Shown piece after piece: positions 58,703 through 64,000 of a stretch of DNA of 64,000 nt. Made by a program: the position numbers and the translations under genes. Positions within the stretch are counted from its first letter, which is position 1. The number at the start of each line of letters is the position of its first letter. The stretch is from the NCBI GenBank assembly GCA_000612485.1, contig CP007494.1, positions 1,860,001 to 1,924,000 of the forward strand, in the 5' to 3' direction. The notes under the pieces are model-generated. The model ran no database searches. It was not told the DNA's origin and saw only the letters and a list, made by a program, of their open reading frames with translations. The DNA comes from Bordetella holmesii ATCC 51541. GTDB lineage: Bacteria; Pseudomonadota; Gammaproteobacteria; Burkholderiales; Burkholderiaceae_B.

Positions 58703-59344
58703 ATGTTTACGGGTTTGGTGGCTGCGGTTGGCCGTATTGTTTCGGTCAAGCCCTTGGCCGGCGAGGATGCGGGTGTGCGTCTGGATATCGACGCGGGGGA
58801 TCTGGGGCTGCAGGACGTCGCCATCGGAGACTCTATCGCCGTGCAGGGCGCGTGCATGACCGTGGTCAATCTGACGGGTCAGGGCTTTGAGGTGGACGTG
58901 TCGCGCGAAAGCTTAAACCGCACAGTGGGTTTGCAACGCGAGGGCGAAGTCAACCTGGAAAAGTCCCTGGATCTGGGGGATAAGCTCGGCGGGCACCTGG
59001 TGTCAGGGCATGTCGATGGCCTGGGCGAAGTGTTGCGGTTTTCCGATGCGGGAGAGTCGCGCGAGCTCGTCATTGCCGTACCCAGGGCCTTGGCGCGCTT
59101 TCTGGCCTACAAGGGTTCGATCACTGTCAACGGCATCAGCCTGACCGTCAATCACGTCGAAGATGGCGCCGATGGCTGCGAGATCAGCATCAACATCATT
59201 CCTCATACCCAGGCCGTCACCACCTTGCGCAACGTGCATGCCGGCGACCAAGTCAATCTCGAAATCGACATGATCGCGCGCTATGTCGAGCGCATGCTCA
59301 GCGCCTCCGGTGCAGTCGATGGCCGCGCGCCAGCTTGGCTGTAG
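58703..59344 (+). CDS. ribE: Riboflavin synthase alpha subunit
   Basis: The enzyme dismutates two lumazine molecules to riboflavin. The 213-residue product has the two tandem lumazine-binding barrels: MFTGLVAAVGRI to GHLVSGHVDGLGEV, and a second barrel from LARFLAYKGSITVNGISLTVN. The catalytic N-terminal MFTGLV is present. It lies 21 bp after ribD with a GGGAG site. ribBA and ribH, usual next genes, are not in the window; prkA follows instead. Confidence 0.95.
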   Translation: MFTGLVAAVGRIVSVKPLAGEDAGVRLDIDAGDLGLQDVAIGDSIAVQGACMTVVNLTGQGFEVDVSRESLNRTVGLQREGEVNLEKSLDLGDKLGGHLVSGHVDGLGEVLRFSDAGESRELVIAVPRALARFLAYKGSITVNGISLTVNHVEDGADGCEISINIIPHTQAVTTLRNVHAGDQVNLEIDMIARYVERMLSASGAVDGRAPAWL

Positions 59345-59692
59345 AACCCCTGCGTGTGCGTACATGAGGACATAAGCTTATGCGTGCATCGTGCATGAAT
59401 ATGCACGTGGGCTGACCCCGATTGCTAGCACTCCAAGGCCATGGCTGCCATCGCAGCGATGGCCTTTTTCTCGTGCGTACGCCAATCGTGCGGAACTTGT
59501 TGCGCACAGGCTGACCCTAAGTAAATCGTAGGTCTTCTATCCTGCCTATTGTGTGTGGTGAAAGTACGACGGCCACATGATGTGTGTTGTGCGATCGCAA
59601 TAATGACTGGCGAGGCAGGTATAGGAGGAACACAATGGCCCAACGGACCCGCGTGTTGGACCCGTGCTCTCAGTACTGTAGGAGGGTTTGCC
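59345..59692. other. Intergenic region between ribE and prkA
   Basis: These 348 bp hold a hairpin terminator at 59435-59470, an unoccupied GCTAGC site at 59424-59429 (a potential IS481 target), and a 21-codon ORF at 59635. The segment 59345-59430 is rich in TGCA/TGCG words but contains no ORF that I can support. No sigma-54-type promoter was recognised before prkA. Confidence 0.5.
59435..59470 (+). terminator. Terminator downstream of ribE
   Basis: AAGGCCAT/ATGGCCTT arms enclose a second stem GCTGC/GCAGC and are followed by TTTTTC. The hairpin closes the ribDE transcript about 90 bp after the ribE stop. Confidence 0.75.
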
Positions 59693-59700
59693 GTGCATAG
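59635..59700 (+). CDS. 21-codon upstream ORF overlapping the prkA start
   Basis: ATG 59635 follows TAGGAGGAACACA, a nearly perfect ribosome site. The frame encodes MAQRTRVLDPCSQYCRRVCRA and stops with TAG at 59698-59700, overlapping the GTG start of prkA by six bases in another frame. The peptide is basic, with three cysteines and five arginines. Position, spacing and overlap suggest a leader peptide that couples or regulates prkA translation. Chance is possible: the codon content is ordinary and no relative has been compared. Confidence 0.4.
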   Translation: MAQRTRVLDPCSQYCRRVCRA

Positions 59701-61618
59701 CATCCTCGAAGGCTTCAAGTCGCAGTATGCGCGTGACCAGGAAACAGAACTCTCGTTGGAAGAGTATCTGACGCTGGCCAAGCAGGATCCCATGGCTTAT
59801 GCCAGTCCGGCCGAGCGCATGCTCGCAGCCATAGGGGAGCCAGAGCTTGTCGATACGCGCAATGATTCCCGCCTCTCACGTCTGTTTTCCAATCGGATGA
59901 TCCGGCGCTACCCGGCATTCCGGGAGTTTTATGGCATGGAGGACGTCATCGATCAGATCGTGTCGTTCTTCAAGCACGCCGCGCAGGGGCTCGAAGAGCG
60001 CAAGCAGATTCTTTATCTGCTGGGGCCGGTGGGCGGGGGCAAGTCTTCCATCGCCGAACGGCTGAAAGTCCTGATGGAGGCCCATCCCATCTACGCCCTG
60101 AAGGGCTCACCCGTCAACGAGTCGCCGCTTGGTCTGTTCAACCCCGAGCGTTTCGGCGATACGCTGGAGCAGGAATACCGCATTCCACGGCGCTATCTGA
60201 GCGGCATCATGTCGCCTTGGGCCGTAAAGCGACTGAAATAGTTCGACGGCGACATTTCGCAATTTCGCGTCGTGCGGCTCAACCCCTCGGTGTTGCGTCA
60301 GGTCGCCATTGCAAAAACGGAGCCGGGCGACGAAAACAACCAGGACATATCTTCGCTGGTGGGCAAGGTCGATATACGCAAGCTCGACCGCTACTCGCAG
60401 GATGACCCCGATGCCTACAGTTATTCGGGCGGATTGTGCCTGGCCAATCAGGGCCTGCTCGAATTCGTGGAGATGTTCAAGGCGCCGATCAAGATGCTGC
60501 ATCCGTTGTTGACCGCCACGCAGGAAGGCAACTTCAAGGGTACCGAAGGTTTTTCGGCCATCCCTTTCAACGGCGCGATTCTGGCACACTCCAACGAATC
60601 CGAGTGGCAGACCTTCCGCAACAACAAGCACAACGAAGCGTTTCTGGATCGTATCTACATCGTCAAGGTGCCGTATTGCCTGCAGGTAACCGAAGAGATC
60701 CACATCTACGAAAAGCTCTTGCGCAACAGCTCGCTGTCGCGCGCGCCTTGCGCTCCAGGCACATTGGACATGATGGCGCAGTTCTCCGTGCTCACGCGGC
60801 TGAAGGAGCCGGAAAACTCCAGCATCTACTCGAAGATGCGCGTCTACGACGGCGAGAGCCTCAAGGATGTGGATCCCAAGGCCAAGGCGTTGCAGGAGTA
60901 CAAGGATTACGCCGGCACCGATGAAGGCATGAATGGCGTGTCGACCCGCTTTGCCTACAAGATCCTGTCGAGCGTGTTCAATCACGATCAGACCGAGGTG
61001 GCGGCGAACCCGGTGCATCTGATGTACGTGCTGGAGCAGCGCATCGGCCGCGAGGATTTTCCGGAGGATGTGCGGCGGCGGTACCTGGACTTCATCAAGG
61101 GCTACCTCGCGCCACGCTATGCCGAGTTCATTGGCAAGGAGATCCAGACGGCCTATCTGGAGTCCTATTCCGAGTACGGTCAGAACATCTTTGACCGCTA
61201 TGTGACGTTTGCCGATTGCTGGATACAGGATGAGGAATTCCGCGATCCCGAGACCGGAGAGAGCTTCGACCGCAGTGCGCTCAACGACGAGCTCGAGAAG
61301 ATCGAAAAGCCTGCCGGCATCGCCAATCCCAAGGATTTTCGCAACGAGATTGTCAATTTTGTCTTGCGGGCCCGCGCCAACAATGGCGGGCGCAATCCAA
61401 ATTGGACGAGCTACGAGAAATTGCGCGAGGTGATCGAGAAGAAGATGTTCTCCAACACCGAGGATCTGTTGCCGGTGATCTCGTTCAACGCCAAGGCTTC
61501 TGCCGAGGATAGGAGCAAACATCAGAGCTTCGTCGATCGCATGGTCGACAAGGGCTATACCGAGAAGCAGGTCCGCCTGCTGTGCGAGTGGTATCTGCGG
61601 GTGAGGAAGTCGTCCTGA
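59693..61618 (+). pseudogene. prkA: PrkA-type serine kinase/AAA protein YeaG, with in-frame TAG
   Basis: PrkA/YeaG is a stationary-phase and nitrogen-stress protein with an AAA-like domain and a kinase-like C-terminus. The start is GTG 59693, preceded by AGGAGGG. Walker A is GPVGGGKSSIAERL near residue 112. Codon 183 is TAG (60239-60241), between RLK and FDGDISQFRVVRLNP. Homologues have RL-(K/H)-EF, so GAG probably became TAG. The frame then runs unbroken to residue 641 (LCEWYLRVRKSS), the family length. As written only 182 residues are made. It begins the prkA-yeaH-spoVR set. Confidence 0.92.
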
Positions 61619-61631
61619 GCTGAGGTGGATC

Positions 61632-62894
61632 ATGAATTCGCTCATCGATCGTCGCCTGAACGGCCGCAACAAGAGCGCAGTGAATCGCGAGCGTTTTCTG
61701 CGCCGCTATAAGGATCAAATCCGCAAGGCCGTGCAGGATATGGTCCGCGATCGATCCATCGCGGACATGGATCAGTCAGCAGAGATCAATCTGCCCGCGC
61801 GTGACATCTCCGAGCCGTATTTCCGCCATGGGGAGGGCGGTGACCGCGAGATGGTGCACCCGGGTAACAAGGAGTTTGCCAAGGGGGACACCTTTGACCG
61901 GCCGCAGGGCGGCGGCGGCGAAGGCGGCCGCGGCGAGCCCGGCGAGGGCGAGTCGGTGGACCAGTTCACGTTCAGCCTGTCCCGGGCGGAATTTCTGCAT
62001 CTGTTCTTTGATGATCTGGAACTGCCGCATTTGGTGCGTACGCAACTGGGGGATGTTTCGCAGAAAAAATGGCAGCGCTCCGGCTACACCACGACGGGCT
62101 CGCCCAGTCTGCTGTCGGTCAACAGAACACTGCGCGCGTCGCTGTCGCGCAGAGTGGCGCTGGGCCTCAATGCCCGCAGCGAGGTCGGGCAGGCCGAGTC
62201 GCGCCTGCAACAAGCCATCGATGAACACGAGAGTGAGGCGCAACTTGCGCCGTTACGCGTCTTGCTCGAAGAGTGCCGCGCGCGGGCGGCGAGGGTGCCA
62301 TTTCTGGACGAGCTGGACTTGCGCTATCGCAACCGGGTGCCGGTGGTCACGCCGGTGGCCCGCGCCGTGATGTTTTGCCTCATGGACGTATCCGGCTCCA
62401 TGGACGAGGGCAAGAAAGATCTAGCCAAACGGTTTTTTACGCTGCTCTATCTCTTTCTTTCGCGTAAGTACGAGACAGTCGAGGTGGTGTTCATCCGGCA
62501 TACCGACAATGCCGAGGAGGTCGACGAACAGGCGTTTTTCTACGATCCGAAAAGCGGTGGGACCATCGTGCTGTCCGCGTTGGAGCTCATGCACGAGATC
62601 GTGCAGAAACGCTATCCGCCCTCGGCGTGGAACGTCTATGCCGCGCAGGCCAGCGACAGCGATTTCTTCGGCGCCGACGCGGGCAAGAGTGCGCGATTTC
62701 TGGCCGAGAAGCTGCTGCCCGCCACGCGCTATTTCGCCTACATCGAAGTGCCGGACTCGGTCCAGGCGCGCAAGAGCAGCCTGTGGGCGGAGTACGAGCA
62801 GGAGACGGCGCCGCATTTCGCCATGCGTCGCATCAGCCAGCGCAGCGAGATCTTTCCCGTCTTCCATGAGCTGTTCAAGAAGGAGGCCGCATGA
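61632..62894 (+). CDS. yeaH: YeaH-type DUF444 protein
   Basis: A 420-residue DUF444 protein, the conserved partner of YeaG. A disordered glycine/glutamate-rich region (RPQGGGGEGGRGEPGEGES) lies near residue 95. The C-terminal half has a von Willebrand A-like fold with the metal-site motif FCLMDVSGSMDEGKKDLAK near residue 250. Co-transcribed with prkA (13 bp gap), and its stop overlaps the next ATG. It acts with YeaG in the starvation response; the molecular role is not settled. This is the only undamaged member of the trio in this window. Confidence 0.9.
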   Translation: MNSLIDRRLNGRNKSAVNRERFLRRYKDQIRKAVQDMVRDRSIADMDQSAEINLPARDISEPYFRHGEGGDREMVHPGNKEFAKGDTFDRPQGGGGEGGRGEPGEGESVDQFTFSLSRAEFLHLFFDDLELPHLVRTQLGDVSQKKWQRSGYTTTGSPSLLSVNRTLRASLSRRVALGLNARSEVGQAESRLQQAIDEHESEAQLAPLRVLLEECRARAARVPFLDELDLRYRNRVPVVTPVARAVMFCLMDVSGSMDEGKKDLAKRFFTLLYLFLSRKYETVEVVFIRHTDNAEEVDEQAFFYDPKSGGTIVLSALELMHEIVQKRYPPSAWNVYAAQASDSDFFGADAGKSARFLAEKLLPATRYFAYIEVPDSVQARKSSLWAEYEQETAPHFAMRRISQRSEIFPVFHELFKKEAA

Positions 62895-64000
62895 ACGCAA
62901 TCGCAACCGGGCAGGAGGTCGGCGCGCCGCTGTCCGACGGGTCGGATTGGACGTTCGAACTCCTGCAGCGCTATGACGACGCCATCAGCGCGATTGCGCG
63001 CGACTACGGCCTGGACACCTACCCCAATCAGATCGAGGTGATCACGTCGGAGCAGATGCTCGATGCCTACGCATCGGCCGGGCTACCCATAGGCTATCCG
63101 CACTGGTCATACGGCAAGGAGTTCATCCGCAACGAGCAGTCCTACCGCAAGGGCATGCAGGGGCTGGCCTACGAGATCGTCATCAACTCGAACCCCTGCA
63201 TCTCCTATCTGATGGAAGAGAACTCCATGGCGATGCAAGCGCTGGTCATCGCGCACGCCTGCTATGGCCACAACTCGTTTTTCAAGGGAAATTATCTCTT
63301 CCGGCAATGGACTGACGCCGACGGTGTGCTCGATTACCTGGTATTCGCGCGCAAGTATGTGATGGACTGTGAAGAACGCTACGGCATCGACGTGGTCGAG
63401 GCGCTTCTCGATTCCTGCCATGCCCTGAGCCTGCATGGGGTGGACCGCTACAAACGCCCGCCACCGATCTCGTTGCGCGAGGAAGCGCAACGGCAGAGCG
63501 AGCGCGCCGAACATGCCCGCCTGCAGTACAACGACCTGTGGCGCACGCTGCCACGTGTCGATGCCGCGCCGCAGGCGCGCGCGTCCGGGGCGTTTCCGCC
63601 TGAGCCGGAAGAAAATCTGCTGTATTTCATCGAGAAGCACTCGCCCACGCTGCTACCCTGGCAGAAGGAACTGGTGCGCATCGTGCGCAAGGTCGCGCAG
63701 TACTTTTACCCGCAGAGCCAGACCAAAGTCATGAACGAAGGATGGGCGACGTTCTGGCATTACACCTTGCTCAACCGGATGCACCAATTGAGGTTGGTCA
63801 ACGACGGCTTCATGATCGAAGTGCTTCAGAGCCACACCAATGTGGTGAGTCAGCGCGGTTTTGACGAGCGCGGCTATGGGGAATAAATCCCTATGCGTTG
63901 GGCTATGCCATGATGAGCGATATCCGCCGTATCTGTGAGGCGCCCACGGCCGAGGATCGTAAATGGTTTCCCGACATCGCCGGAGCGGATTGGCTCAGGA
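62891..64000 (+). pseudogene. SpoVR-family protein (YcgB), frameshifted and cut by the window end
   Basis: SpoVR/YcgB proteins accompany YeaG-YeaH in many proteobacteria. The frame from ATG 62891 encodes FELLQRYDDAISAIARDYGL and the conserved YPNQIEVITSEQMLDAY, HWSYGKEF and MNEGWATFWHYTLLNRM segments. It ends early at RGFDERGYGE followed by TAA. One more G in the run at 63878-63881 restores GYGGINPYALGYAMMSDIRRI, which stays open to base 64000. About 370 of some 500 residues are visible. Whether other lesions follow cannot be seen. Confidence 0.87.

Noticed and set aside
59345-59430. Small RNA ending at the 59435-59470 terminator
   Set aside because: The hairpin is explained as the ribDE terminator and no promoter is visible between ribE and the hairpin.

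Overview
The window is a stretch of chromosome from a Bordetella-type betaproteobacterium. Three copies of IS481 (1041-1043 bp, each flanked by a 6-bp NCTAGN duplication), a lysine/alanine-repeat histone H1 homologue of the BpH1 type, and housekeeping genes of Burkholderiales type all point there. The base composition looks moderately GC-rich by eye, and many genes are freshly broken. That fits Bordetella holmesii somewhat better than B. pertussis, but I could not run a species comparison.

Layout. 1-4.6 kb: end of accC, then prmA, a zinc-ribbon/DUF3426 membrane protein, a PfkB-family kinase and a glycine-zipper lipoprotein. 4.8-8.9 kb: a D-alanylation operon in the order carrier protein, dltD, dltX-like, dltB, dltA, with dltB and dltA each frameshifted. 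9.0-14.8 kb: yggT, the histone-like gene, and nrdB/nrdA behind two NrdR boxes. 14.9-19.5 kb: an indolepyruvate oxidoreductase gene wrecked by IS481, an 8-bp duplication and an in-frame TAG; a divergent Lrp-type regulator follows. 20-26 kb: a frameshifted lipoprotein, a frameshifted MFS transporter, gltX and a Pat-type protein acetyltransferase. 26-41.5 kb: an aerobic benzoyl-CoA (box) cluster. On the minus strand it carries a DUF4863 protein, boxD, benzoate-CoA ligase, a hydrolase and a Liv-type ABC transporter; on the plus strand boxR, boxC, boxB and boxA. 41.5-48 kb: esterase, darP, pmbA, rplM-rpsI, argC, a DUF6776-like gene and erpA. 48-59.3 kb: IS481, anmK, an M23 peptidase, tyrS, a YbhB-like gene, glyA, nrdR, an AraC regulator/isochorismatase pair, ribD and ribE. 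59.3-64 kb: prkA (yeaG), yeaH and spoVR (ycgB).

How it fits together. NrdR, encoded at 55.4 kb, is the expected repressor of nrdAB at 14.6 kb, where two NrdR-box palindromes lie 32 bp apart. BoxR is expected to control both arms of the box cluster; TGCA-N6-TGC(A/G) motifs occur in both intergenic regions that flank boxR. In the box cluster the ring-oxidising enzymes are open, but the ligase is frameshifted, livM is split by IS481 and livH lacks a large internal segment. Benzoate uptake and activation therefore look lost.

Genome decay is the dominant theme. About thirteen protein genes plus two of the three IS481 transposases carry a disabling lesion. Nearly all the frameshifts are losses of one base in a short homopolymer run, so real decay, slipped-strand variation and sequencing error must be separated with reads. 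I found no clearly novel system, no CRISPR array and no tRNA or rRNA gene. The least-explained items are a 21-codon upstream ORF overlapping the prkA start, the G7 tract in a lipoprotein signal peptide, and the hairpin-rich gap between nrdB and the histone gene.
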